DNA of 64,000 nucleotides from Armadillidium nasatum (taxonomy: Eukaryota > Arthropoda > Malacostraca > Isopoda > Armadillidiidae), in contig SEYY01000772.1 in the NCBI GenBank assembly GCA_009176605.1, forward strand, positions 1 to 64,000. Reading direction: 5' to 3'. The position numbers were made by a program, and so were the translations under genes. The notes beneath the pieces are model-generated. The model made no database searches. It worked only from the letters and a program-made list of their open reading frames with translations, and was not told where the DNA came from. Shown here piece after piece: positions 31,244 to 48,429 of the stretch (positions are counted from its first letter, which is position 1; every line of letters begins with the position of its first letter).

Positions 31244-31432
31244 ATCTCTGTATTTTTTTTATGTTTTTTTATTTTTTATTTATTTTTATTTTCATTTTTA
31301 ATTTTTTTTTTTTTTTTTTATTTTTTTATTTTTTAATTTTTTTTTTTTATTTTTTATTTTATATTTATTATTTATTTTCTTTATATTTTTATTTTTCTTC
31401 TTTATTTTTATTATTTTTATTATTTTTTTAAA
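31244..31432. repeat. T-rich low-complexity stretch
   Basis: Mostly T with scattered A and rare C on the + strand, irregular rather than periodic. Confidence 0.85.
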
Positions 31433-31589
31433 AATTATATGAATATTTTATACATTCACGAGTAAAACACTTAAACATGAGGGAATGGTTAATACACACA
31501 TTGTAATTGTTGCTACCAAATACTATCTTTACCACCTTCTTCTCACATAAACACATACTCACATACACAAGTACATACAAACCCACATA

Positions 31590-32515
31590 ACTACATAGCT
31601 GAATGAAAAGATAGAGGAGGTGGAGGGGGAGTTGATGGATGCTAATGTCCAAAACTTGATAGGAGGCGTGGCGGAGGAAACGCTGGGAAGGAAGTGGATA
31701 GGAGGGACGGGGAAGAGACACACAAGATGATGGAATGAGAAGGTGAGGGTAGCGGTGAAAGAGAAAACAATAGATGAGAAGATGGTTGCAGATAAGGACA
31801 GTGGAGACTAGGGAAAAGTATGTTCAGGCTAAAAATCATGCGAAGAAAGTGAAGGGAGTGTAAAAAAATAGAGGAATTGACACGAGAATTGAACGAAGAT
31901 ATGGTGGAGAGTGCGAAGAAAATATATAGGTTGTCAAAAACATAGAGAGGACCAATGAGGATTTTGCGTACCAACAAAGATTAGGAGGGGGAAATTCTTT
32001 TTGAGGCCAGAAGAGATAAATTAGAGATAGATTGGATATTTCATGGAGATTTTAAATGTGAATGTGGAGGAATGGAGAGAGAGGTGGATGAGAAAAGGAG
32101 TATCTCATCATTAGAGAGGAGTATGAAGAAACATTGAGCAAAATGAAAAAAGGAAAGGTACCGGGAGAAGATCTCATCCAGATTGAATTGATAAGGGATG
32201 GAGGAGAGAGACTGCAGAAGGTGATGTGCGATTTCCTGAATGGGGGCTGAACAAGGAGGGAGGTAAAGGAGAGATGGGGTAGAACTATTATACTGCCGAT
32301 ATATAAAGGAATAGGAGGAAAGGGATTATGTGACAATTATTGAGGAATATTGTTAATCGATCATATGACGAAGGTCTATGAGAGAATTTTGGAGGAGATT
32401 AAGAAGGATAATAGAACCACATGGTTACCGAGGAAAAAGGAGTACGACAGACTTTATGTTTGCTCTGAGAAATACAGTGGAAAAATCTTTTATGAGAAAA
32501 TATGGTATGCGATCC
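31590..32515 (+). mobile_element. LINE fragment (RTE-like, LINE-C related), decayed
   Basis: Purine-rich + strand text in several frames: 'KWIGGTGKRHTR', then 'MKKGKVPGEDLIQIELIRDG', 'KVMCDFLN', 'GRTIILPIYKGIGG' and 'LIDHMTKVYERILEEI'. This corresponds to the linker and first RT blocks of an RTE-like LINE (compare 'KMGKSAGMDGIYGEMV' and 'PIYKGKGD' in LINE-C). It ends at (TA)n before the RT palm. Confidence 0.65.
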
Positions 32516-32657
<142 letters not shown>

Positions 32658-32779
32658 CATAAAGAGATGAAATTTATGAAAATACTTTTCCATTTTAATT
32701 TATTCCCAAAGTTCCAAGTGGAAAAAATATTAACGAGTATCTCACTAAAATTTTCAGACCCACCCTTCATTTTCCTACT

Positions 32780-35628
32780 GTACTCAAACAAAGAAAGATC
32801 ACGAAAAAAAGAAACGCCTAGAATATAAAGAACAGATGAAGGCTTGAGTTGAGTGTTTTCGAAGAAGATGTCATAGTTGTGTGGAAGATTGTGTCGAGTA
32901 GAAAGATGTAGGAATTGAGTTTTTGAGGTATTGAAAACGACAGTTTTCTCTTCCCCAGTTTGAAATACGAGAGAGATCAGAGGTCAGTTGCTCCAAGGCC
33001 ATCCATCTTGAATCTATCAACTGCTGTTGGGAGGGACGTTATTCTAATTGAAAGGAACAATGAAGGGTGGATTCATCAGCATAGGAGTGTATAGGAGACG
33101 AAGTTATTGAGAGGTCATTCAAGAAAATTAGAAAAAGAGTTGGGGATAGGACAGATTCTTGAGGAACACCACTATTTTTAGATTTAAAGGAAGAACGGTG
33201 GCCTTCTACAGCAGCTGCTATAGAACGACCGGAAAGGAAGTCGGAGACAGAGAAATGGTCACAGAGAGAAGGATAGATTCCGAAAGAGGGAAGTTTGGAA
33301 ATCAAAGCTTTGCGTCAGACTCTATCGAAGGCTTTCGATATTTCTAGCGCTACAGCGAGAGACTCTCCGAAACCCTGAAGAGTGGAGAACCAAGAGTCAG
33401 AAAGTAGGGAAAGAAGATCACCAGTAGAAGGTTCCTTACGAAAACAATACTGACGATCTGAGATAAGATTAGAAGAATTGAGATGTTTCCAAATCTTCCT
33501 GTTAAGGATTGATTCGAAAATTTTAGAGAGAACGGAGGTCAAAGAAATAGGACGGTAGTTGGAGGGTTAAGAAGGGTCCCCCTTCTTCAGCACAGGCTGA
33601 ATGAGCGCACGTTTCCAGCAAGAAGGGAAGGTCGAAGTAGAAAGGCAAAGACGAAATAGTTTACCAAAGCAGAGTGCAAGCTCGGAAGCACAAGTTATTT
33701 ATAACCACAGGAGGAATACCATCAGGACCATACGCCTTCTTTGTGTTCAGCACAGGCTGAATGAGCGCACGTTTCCAGCAAGAAGGGAAGGTCGAAGTAG
33801 AAAGGCAAAGACGAAATAGTTTACCAAAGCAGAGTGCAAGCTCGGAAGCACAAGTTATTTATAACCACAGGAGGAATACCATCAGGACCATACGCCTTCT
33901 TTGTGTTAAGCTCAGAGAGAGCAGAAATGACATCTAAAGAAGAAATTACAATGTTAGGTATAAATGAGTCGGGGGGAGATGAAGGAGGAGTAATATCTCC
34001 GGATTCGTCAAAGGTAGAATTAGAGGCAAAAGTTTGAGCGAAGAGTTCAGCTTTAGTAGAAGGTAAAATGAAGAAACTGAAGAAACTAGAGGAGGGAAAG
34101 AAGAAGAAGCAAAGTTAGAGTTGACATTTTTTGGCAAAATGCCAGAAAGGACGAGTGGAAGAGGAACCAGAAAGATTATTGCATTTGCGACAGAGAAAAG
34201 AGTTTTTATATATTTTGCACGATTCCGGGATAAAATATAAGTTGAATGAGTTTCAGGAGTTTGAAGACGACGATAATCTCTGAAGGCAGTATCCCTGCGG
34301 CGGATAGCGCGAGAATAAGTAAAGTTAAACCAAGGTTTGTTAGGTTTAGTAGAAGGGAAAGAATATGTAATGTACGCCTCCATGCCAGAGAGAATCACCT
34401 TGGTTATTAGCTCAGCGCATTCAGAGGGACCTCTCCCAAGAAAGCAATAATAATTCCATGGGAAATCAGAAAATTACAACCGCAAGTCAGACCAGTTAGC
34501 AGCACTGAAGTGCCAGAAACGTCTCCTCGCCGAAGGCGGTTGCCGTTCTTGCGGAAGACTTGAAGAGACAGAACAAGATACGGAGATAAGAAGGTGATCG
34601 GATGAACCCGGAGGAGGAAAGAGTTTAATAGTATAAGGAGAAGGATAAGAGGTTAAGAAAAGATCAAGAATGTTGGGTTCATTACCAAGACTGTCAGGGA
34701 TACGGGAAGGGAGTTGCACCAACTGCTCAAGGTTCTTCTGGATAAAAAAGTTGTAGGGGAGTTCACCGGCTGGATCATAAGAACTAGATGAAAGCCATTT
34801 GCGGTGGTGAACCTTGAAATCATCAAAATGGTAATTTCGGAGAAAGAAAAAGAAGAAAGAATGTGCTTTATTTTGGAGTTTTATAGAATTTTAATTTTAA
34901 AAGAATTTTTTATAGTCAATAGAATTAGGAGATTAATAGACAGAGCAAATAAATTTAGTTGTAGAATTACAAAAGAGCTTAATCCATAAAGTGGAGAATT
35001 CAGGAGACTCCAAATTAGAGACACGAGAGCAAATAACATGTGGCTGAAAATTGAAGATAGTGACAGCAGGATGTAACAGAATAAAGTTTGTTGTACGAAC
35101 ACTCAAGCACCAGAGTTACGTTTAGAAACAAGAGATAAGGTTTAAAAGAAGAGAGATAGTGTTCGACAAAGGGGAAATTAGTAAAAATACCGCGAATGTT
35201 GCAGAAATTAATGAAAAAAAAGACCGTGCACCGAGGAAAGTCGGACGCCGGGTCATGGCTGCACCATCCCCATCATCGGAGGCCGCCAACTCTCAAGTGA
35301 TGATGGGGTGAGGGGTGGATGAGAGCATTCTTTTGATGCCACCCCTCGAAGCATCTCCGAGGCAGCTCTGAGTTTCGCCATTTTGTTTTGTCTTTTAAAG
35401 GTAATGTACGAGTAAGCGCTTGTAAATTTGTCGGAACGTGAAGAAATGGAGTGGAGAGGTAGTGGGAGCATAGACACTCCAGTATGAGGCGAAGGTACAC
35501 TAGAGACCCTCTGAGAAAATGAAACTCGAAAAGGAACGAACCAAAGGGCAACAGAGAGAAACGGAATGGTCTAGCCCATCCTATCACTTATAGTACTTGC
35601 ATCGCTTTGGACGGCGCTACATCCTACC
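32780..35628 (-). mobile_element. LINE-A copy A3
   Basis: The 5' end at 35628 (minus-strand start GGGTAGGATGTAGC) adjoins a short TA run and repeat D. Endonuclease pieces lie at 35100-34400 ('[20 protein letters not shown]', '[13 protein letters not shown]'), the RT at 33542-33039: 'SILNRKIWKHLNSSNLISDR', 'AVALEISKAFDRV', 'KNSGVPQESVLSPTLFLIF'. The catalytic box reads 'SYADESTLH', with Glu replacing the second Asp. Similarity stops near 32780, before the normal C-terminus. An exact 160-base duplication lies at 33588-33907. Confidence 0.85.
33588..33907. repeat. Tandem duplication, 2 x 160 bases
   Basis: Copies 33588-33747 and 33748-33907 appear identical base for base. The duplicated segment is RT coding sequence of LINE-A3. 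It is either very recent or an assembly artefact. Confidence 0.9.
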
Positions 35629-35638
35629 CTATATATAT

Positions 35639-36315
<677 letters not shown>

Positions 36316-36597
36316 CAAAAATGGCTATATTTCCTTTAGGCTCGTGTAGGCCTAGATCTTGTTGTTATATATATAAAAAAAAGGTTTTTCTCATACCTTA
36401 TTTGGTTTACTATGTCTTTATTTATAGTATCTAAAATAGTTGTGGATAGAATACTATTCTTGCTTGATATTCTTTATTTTTATTTAATGATTTCACAAAG
36501 ATTTTACATTATTCACTGTAATACAAGTTATGTGTATACAACGTTATTCCAATCTCTTCTTACTAAAAATTGCATTTCATGAAAAACGTAGCCATTT

Positions 36598-37570
<973 letters not shown>

Positions 37571-37729
37571 CCATTCGTATTCCTAATTTTGTTATTTTTC
37601 TATTTTAATCTTTATTATTTTATTCATTCTATTGTTAGCCTTGAGAATGGGTTGAAGGAGCTCTCACCCAAAACTAATCAGCAGTAAATTTCTTGAAAAT
37701 GTTTTTTTATTTATTTTGATCTTTTGGCA

Positions 37730-37933
<204 letters not shown>

Positions 37934-37946
37934 TTTTTTTTATAAG

Positions 37947-38079
37947 ATGGTATTCGAATGGGAAAACTTGTCGTTGGTGATCAAAATCATTTGGCAACTA
38001 TAAAGAATGGTCCGGATTTAAATCTAACCCATCAACCGTTTTACTTTGGTGGAGTGGATCCAGAATTTGATCGCGAAGA
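37947..38079 (+). CDS. Laminin-alpha-like gene, LG-domain exon 2
   Basis: The acceptor 'TTTTTTTTTATAAG' precedes 37947 and the donor AAGA|GTAAGTG lies at 38080. Joined to exon 1 the first codon becomes AAT, then '[20 protein letters not shown]' and '[20 protein letters not shown]' 'DREE'. The 'PFYFGGVDP' phrase is the hallmark strand of laminin-type LG domains, where PFYxGGxP is typical. 133 bases, phase 1 in, phase 2 out. The intron before it measures about 19.6 kb plus an unknown gap and contains LINE-A, LINE-C, BEL/Pao and repeat material. Confidence 0.9.
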
Positions 38080-38127
38080 GTAAGTGTATTTTGTATTTGT
38101 TTCCCATTTATGACGAATATAAAGTTT

Positions 38128-38208
38128 GAACACTTCATATTCTTCAGATATTAAGGTTCTGAACGTGTTACATTCAAAATCTTAATATCTGAAGAATATG
38201 AAGTGTTC
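38128..38208. other. Perfect 28-bp inverted repeat (hairpin) in a 347-base intron
   Basis: Arms 38128-38155 and 38181-38208 are exact reverse complements (left arm starts 'GAACACTTCATATTCTTCAG'), separated by a 25-base loop. The pairing stops sharply on both sides. Confidence 0.9.
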
Positions 38209-38426
38209 ATGTATCTTTCTAGCTCTTTTCACCTTTTTTTTATAGGAAAAATATTATTATTGAGATAAGTTTAGTTTCCAGTTCATGTAAATTATATCTT
38301 TTTGTAATTAGTTTTGTATAAGTTATTAATTTTATAATTAAAATTAACGAGCAGAATAAAATAGGAGATAGTAGTTATTTTTTCCTTAATTTTTGGAAAT
38401 ATTTTTAAAAAAATTTTCTATCGCAG

Positions 38427-38553
38427 AATTGGAAAACAGATTGAACTAAGATCCATGCTTGGATGTATGGGAAGTTTGAGTGTCTTAGAAATTGGAAAAA
38501 ATCCACATACAGACGGGCAGTATTATGGCATAGACAATGCATGTTCTAAAGAG
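38427..38553 (+). CDS. Laminin-alpha-like gene, LG-domain exon 3
   Basis: The acceptor 'TTTTCTATCGCAG' lies before 38427 and the donor GAG|GTAATA at 38554. Phase 2 in (GA|A), phase 0 out. It encodes 'IGKQIELRSMLGCMGSLSVL' then 'EIGKNPHTDGQYYGIDNACS' 'KE'. The Cys in 'LGCMGSL' and the Cys in 'YYGIDNAC' are the two disulphide cysteines closing an LG domain ('GCxxxL...YYGVxxxC'). This ends one LG module; exon 4 opens the next. Confidence 0.9.
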
Positions 38554-39030
38554 GTAATATTACTAGTCATGATTTTCAATGTTCAGTCCATTTTTCAGGT
38601 GAAAGCCACTTTAAAGATTAATTAATATATAAGGTACTGTCCGTAAATAAAATTAAAAAATAGGTAATTTTTTCAAATTTTTGGTAAGGACACGATAGAT
38701 GTTTAAAAGGCTCGAGAAATTCCGAAAAAAAGAACTGACACCATCCATATTCATTAAAAAGAATAATTGATTTTACAATAACTGTTAAGGACATGTTGTT
38801 TGTAAGTACTGAAGTCCTATAAAGTTGGAAAACTCCTCATGAAAAATTTGGTCTTTTTATCTTTGTCTTTCTCAGTGATGCATTTGTTAAAATATCTTAG
38901 ACCTTAATCCCTTTATCAGAAATTCCCTTCAAAATTTTTTACTATCATGTTTTCTTATCTAAATTTTATACAACTAACGTTTCCAGAAGATTCACAATGA
39001 AGTCCTTCATTTCACTGAACAAACGGTTAT
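38554..39030. other. Laminin intron 3, unassigned start
   Basis: AT-rich. Contains 'GGTACTGTCCGTAAATAA' near 38632 and a related 'AAGGACA' phrase twice, possibly a decayed transposon end. Nothing else recognised. Confidence 0.25.
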
Positions 39031-39990
39031 GATAGGATGGAGCATTCTTTCTTTGAGCCCCAGTGCCTAATTGTTCGTTTCTTTCTCTTTTCACCACCGA
39101 CACGAGAGAGTACCGCCTCAATGATAGCCTTACTTCGGCATTTTTTTTATTTATATATTTATTTATTTTGAATCCACAATGTGGTTTAAACTTACATTCG
39201 TGGTATTTGACTTTTCACTAATTATCATTTTTCGGCGGGAAGAGCTCTTGAATGTCTAAAACGAATACCTGAGGTAATTCTTTCACCTAAAGAGGTGCTT
39301 ACTCAATTTTATTTCCCTTTGATTAAATCTTACAAACAATGAAATAACTGCTTATTCTCGCACAAGGATGATAGTTCAGGAATTAACGTTGTTCATAAGC
39401 TTTTGCACCTCTTAAATATAATACATATATTTCATTCAAGAATTGTGCAAAATGCTTTTTTACATTTAACTTAAAATTTGTTTCTCAATGGAAAATGTTC
39501 CCATTTTTTAGGATATTTTTAGTATTTTGCTAAAAATTTCTGCCATGAATTTTTCTTTTTTCCTCTGCTTATCTTTTCCTTTTGCCTTGCTCGAAACTTT
39601 ACCTTCTTAAGATGGTTTCTTTACCCAAACTTTTAATTCTAGTTGAGTTTTAAATGGTTCATTCTCCACCTTCATTAACTCAAGTATACTCATCATATTA
39701 ATTTCATCTAATACGATTTCTATTCTTTCTCAGTTTAATAAATAAGGTTTAAGTTCCTGATGACATTCCTCATGCTAATTATAGTCCTGATACTTTAAGT
39801 TCTGTTCTAATAAACAAGAATTTTTGGTAATAGCTTAATTCATTTAATCTTATGTCAAATCACCTGTATGACTTTCTTTCTTTCCTCTTTGTACTTCAGC
39901 TCTTCTGCATTTCAGATTTGTTGTGGCGATGGATATTTCGAAAGCTCTTGACAGTCTCAAACATTCCTATTTATGTTTCTTTCACATTTA
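39030..39990 (+). mobile_element. Very decayed LINE-A-like pieces
   Basis: Near 39030-39095 the text 'GTTATGATAGGATGGAGC' and the following TTTCTCTTTTCACC resemble the LINE-A 5' UTR. Near 39925-39985 'GCGATGGATATTTCGAAAGC' resembles RT motif A ('DISKA'). The order is compatible with one or two ancient, partly deleted copies. Confidence 0.35.
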
Positions 39991-40199
39991 TCATTCATAT
40001 ACATGAATGTTTAAAATTTTGACATATAAGCATTGTTTTTACAAACCACACGCACTATTACACAATCCCAACCCTTTCACAGTTTTCAAATACTACACAA
40101 CGGGCACATACAAACGTAACTTCCTAGAAGTCAAGAGGGCCAGCGCTCAAAAATACCTAGTTATCTAATTCCTCGGAATTAGCAGCCTCGACTTCTTCT

Positions 40200-42165
40200 G
40201 GTACATTACAATATTCGCTGTCTTTATTCTAATTTCCACTTTGACAATGCTTCATTTCCTTCAATATTCCTAAAAACTTATTCTAACTGCTTTCTTCTCC
40301 TATCTCTATCATCAATTATCAGTCAGACAATTGTTGTATGTATGTTTTCTATAACCTTGTTCCTTTTCGTGAATTTGATTTGCAATTTTCTGAGTTATCT
40401 ATATCATGGCTTAAGCTCTCTTGTCAATCTACAATTAAATTCATATGTTCTGTATATCGGCCTCCTAACTCATCTCCAAAGTAGAGCAAATTTTTCTCCC
40501 ATTCTTATCCACTCTTGGTGACTTTAATGTTCACCACATCACTAGTGGGTTTCCTCTAATTCTCAAGACATTTCTGGTGATCTCGCTTTCCATTTTTTGT
40601 AACCAGAATATCCTCAAGCAAATTGTACAGCTTGCAACCCGTGTTATTAATCATCTTGGAAATGAACCAAAAAACACTAGACACTCTTGACTTTTGAAAC
40701 TTTTATAATGGTTTTTCTTAAATTGATAAACTCTTTCCACCTCTCAATTCCTCTGATTGAACAATTATAAATTTTAGCAGAAATGACCTCGCCTTTAGAG
40801 ATGAAATGTTTTCTCACATTCGTGCTTCGTGCTTCTTTGACTTTTCACTGAGTTATTTCTTCTCCGGTGAGAACTGTCTCTAGGAATATGCCGAACACAA
40901 TTTTTTTTTCACTGAAATGAATGGGTACATTCCATATTTTTTCCCTTTAACTGAAACAAATTATCCTTAGTTTAACTCCGTTCGTTTTTTTAATATAATC
41001 CTGGGATCCCGACTTCAGGAATTACCATCGTCTTCAAACTCTAGATATTTATTCAACTTATATTTCATGTCAGAATCATGAAAATTATTTTTTTAAGACA
41101 CTAAAAATCTTTTACCTGAGAAAAATCAGTAGTTTATCTGTTTCATCTTCCTTTCGTTCTTCCTTGAATTTTCAAAAAAGTCATCTATAACTTTTCTCCT
41201 TCCTCTTTCTTTCTTTCTTTTCTCTAGTTTCTTCCAACTGCACAATTGATTCCTTACTTTTTGCTGCTAAAGCTGGACTATTCGTTCAGTACTTTTCCAC
41301 CAAATCCACACTTTGACGATTCATAAGGTTTTCCTCCTTTTCGATCCTTTCAACTCAAGATGCTTAGCATTATAATTTCTTCTAAATATGTTGTTTTTGC
41401 ATGCTCAAACTTACTCAAATTAATACTACTGCATCTTTTTTCTTTTTCACATCGTGAAGAAGTTCCTCCTCCTCCTCTTCCCTCCTCCCATCTCTCTCCT
41501 CCATCTTTCTATCTCTTCCTTTCTCATCCCTCCTCCCTCCTCCCTCCTTTATTTTTATTATCCGTCTCTCTGTCTCTCTCTCAGCTTAATATCAAGAAGA
41601 CATGAACATAAGGGTATCCTTCGTGTTTTATATAACTTGTGCCTCTGAGCTTGCATTCTGCCTTGGGAATCTTTTTTGTCTATGCTTATCCCCTTTCACT
41701 TTCCTTAATTTGTGTTTTCCAGAGTTTTCGTATGTATTCTCAAGAGAAAAATTTAGAAACATCTCACTTTTTCTGAGTTCTTGAACTTATGTGTTTCGGA
41801 ATATTTCCTCTTATAACCTTTGCACTGATTTTTTACTTTCTGGTTGTTCTGTTTCAGCTATATCAGCAGTTGTAAATAGTCATAATTCACTCCATCCTTT
41901 AAATAAATTAATGGTGGTGTTTGTCAGGTTTCTGCTTTATCCTCAAGATCATTTTCTATTTTTCAAAATGAATTCTATTTTTTACCGTATCAAATGCCAA
42001 TCTTACTCCGACAATTCCACTATTAATTACTCTCTTCACTTTGAAATTCACTCTTTACCTATCAACTCTAAGTAATCTTCCACACAACTATACGTCTTAG
42101 AAAACACCCAGTTCAAGCCAAATCTTATTATTCTTGTTATTTCCTTTCTCGTCATCGTCATTGTT
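40200..42165 (+). mobile_element. Old, highly diverged LINE-A copy
   Basis: Colinear with LINE-A1: endonuclease start ('ATTCGCTGTCTTTATTCTAA' region), 'GGTGACTTTAATGTTCACCA' at about 40518, 'CTTCAGGAATTACCATCGTC' linker at about 41015, 'AAAAATTTAGAAACATCTCA' (RT) at about 41745, 'GGTGGTGTTTGTCAGGTTTC' at about 41912 where GVPQG is expected, and 'AATCTTCCACACAACTATAC' at about 42070. No frame of useful length survives. Much older than copies A1-A4 by divergence. Confidence 0.7.
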
Positions 42166-43957
<1,792 letters not shown>

Positions 43958-43964
43958 AGCGTCC

Positions 43965-45872
<1,908 letters not shown>

Positions 45873-45957
45873 GGACCTTAAGTAGTACACGTAACAATTT
45901 ATATTTTCTTAAATAATTTCTTGTCAAATTGTAATGAAAAAGAGGTAAATTATCTAG

Positions 45958-46553
<596 letters not shown>

Positions 46554-46624
46554 AAAATAGAAATAGAGTTAGAAACTTTACATTTTACAAAATATAGGTT
46601 CATACGCGTAAGTCGTAAGGAACA

Positions 46625-47155
<531 letters not shown>

Positions 47156-47439
47156 CAAGTGGTGACTTTTTAATGTGCAGAACACGAATATAAAAGAATA
47201 AATAAATAAATAGGAAATTTTTTGAATAAGAAAAATAAATAAAATCAGATACATAAAATTTTTTTACAGGGCCTACAGCTTTAGCGTGCAAAAAGGAGAG
47301 CATTTTCGGGAAGAAAGTATAAATCATAGTAAAATAAACAGCAGATATAAAATTTAAATAAAAAATTGACAGTTTAGGAAGAAATAATAGAAACTTTCTG
47401 AATATTTTAAAAGAATATTAGGCCAACATCTCGAATTGC

Positions 47440-48110
47440 CAACTCTAGCCTATAAGCTGGTCATTATGCAGGATTTAGCTCTCCCATAAAATTGAACAAA
47501 ATTTTAATTTAAATGATAATTTAAATTTTTTTAGGCCTGGAATTGAAAATAAGATAGAAACAAACTGACTCTAACCTATACCACGGAATATTGGTAATTG
47601 TGTACTTTAGGTACTCTAAAAAAAAATTTAAGTTTTCATCATTAATATCAATCAAAAAGTGAGTTATAGTGACAGTGAATTAGTAAACTGTGATATTTAA
47701 TAAAATAAAATAACATTTAAATAAATTTTGAAAAGAGTAATAATAACAAATAGAAATAAATATATAAATAAATAATGAATTTATAGAAATTCTAGCCTAG
47801 CCTGGTAAACTGGTCTTTATGCAGCATTTTGCTCTTTTGTGTAGAAATTGATAGACATTTTATGAAAATACAACTGAAAATAAGCAGGCTAAGCTATTCT
47901 ATAAAACGTACATGGTGATACTTTAGCCTAGCCCCTTAAAAATTTTTTAAGTTTATCAGTGTATCAAATGAAGTGTGATTTATAAGTGACAATGAACTAG
48001 TAAACTTTTATATTTAATAAAATAAAATAACATTTAAGTAACTTTCGAAAACAATTAATAATAAAAATAAATAAATACATTAATAAAATAAGTACATATA
48101 TGGGTACTAG
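47440..48110. repeat. Diverged tandem duplication, unit about 350 bases
   Basis: Unit 1 (47440-47790) and unit 2 (47800-48110) share the order AGCCTATAAGCTGGTCATTATGCA / CCTGGTAAACTGGTCTTTATGCA, then a TGAAAATAAG region, 'GTGACAGTGAATTAGTAAAC' / 'GTGACAATGAACTAGTAAAC', and 'TATTTAATAAAATAAAATAA'. Its position just before the Gypsy fossil allows it to be part of that element's terminal or leader region, but this is not shown. Confidence 0.6.
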
Positions 48111-48186
48111 AATAGTGTTACCATCAAGAAGAAATTAAAATTGAAACAACCCACTTACTTTTTTGAAAAAAAATAAAAATAAAATA

Positions 48187-48287
<101 letters not shown>

Positions 48288-48377
48288 AACTAAATTTGAT
48301 ACTATATACTAGCATAGGATAGAAGTGTATTCCTACATTCAAACCAAATAAATAAGGCACTACTGTGGAATTTTGAC

Positions 48378-48427
<50 letters not shown>

Positions 48428-48429
48428 TG

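Noticed and set aside
31240-31431. Phe/Leu-rich membrane protein on the + strand
   Set aside because: Product of a T-rich low-complexity stretch.
33588-33907. CRISPR-like array
   Set aside because: Only two long identical copies with no spacers, lying inside a LINE in a eukaryotic genome.
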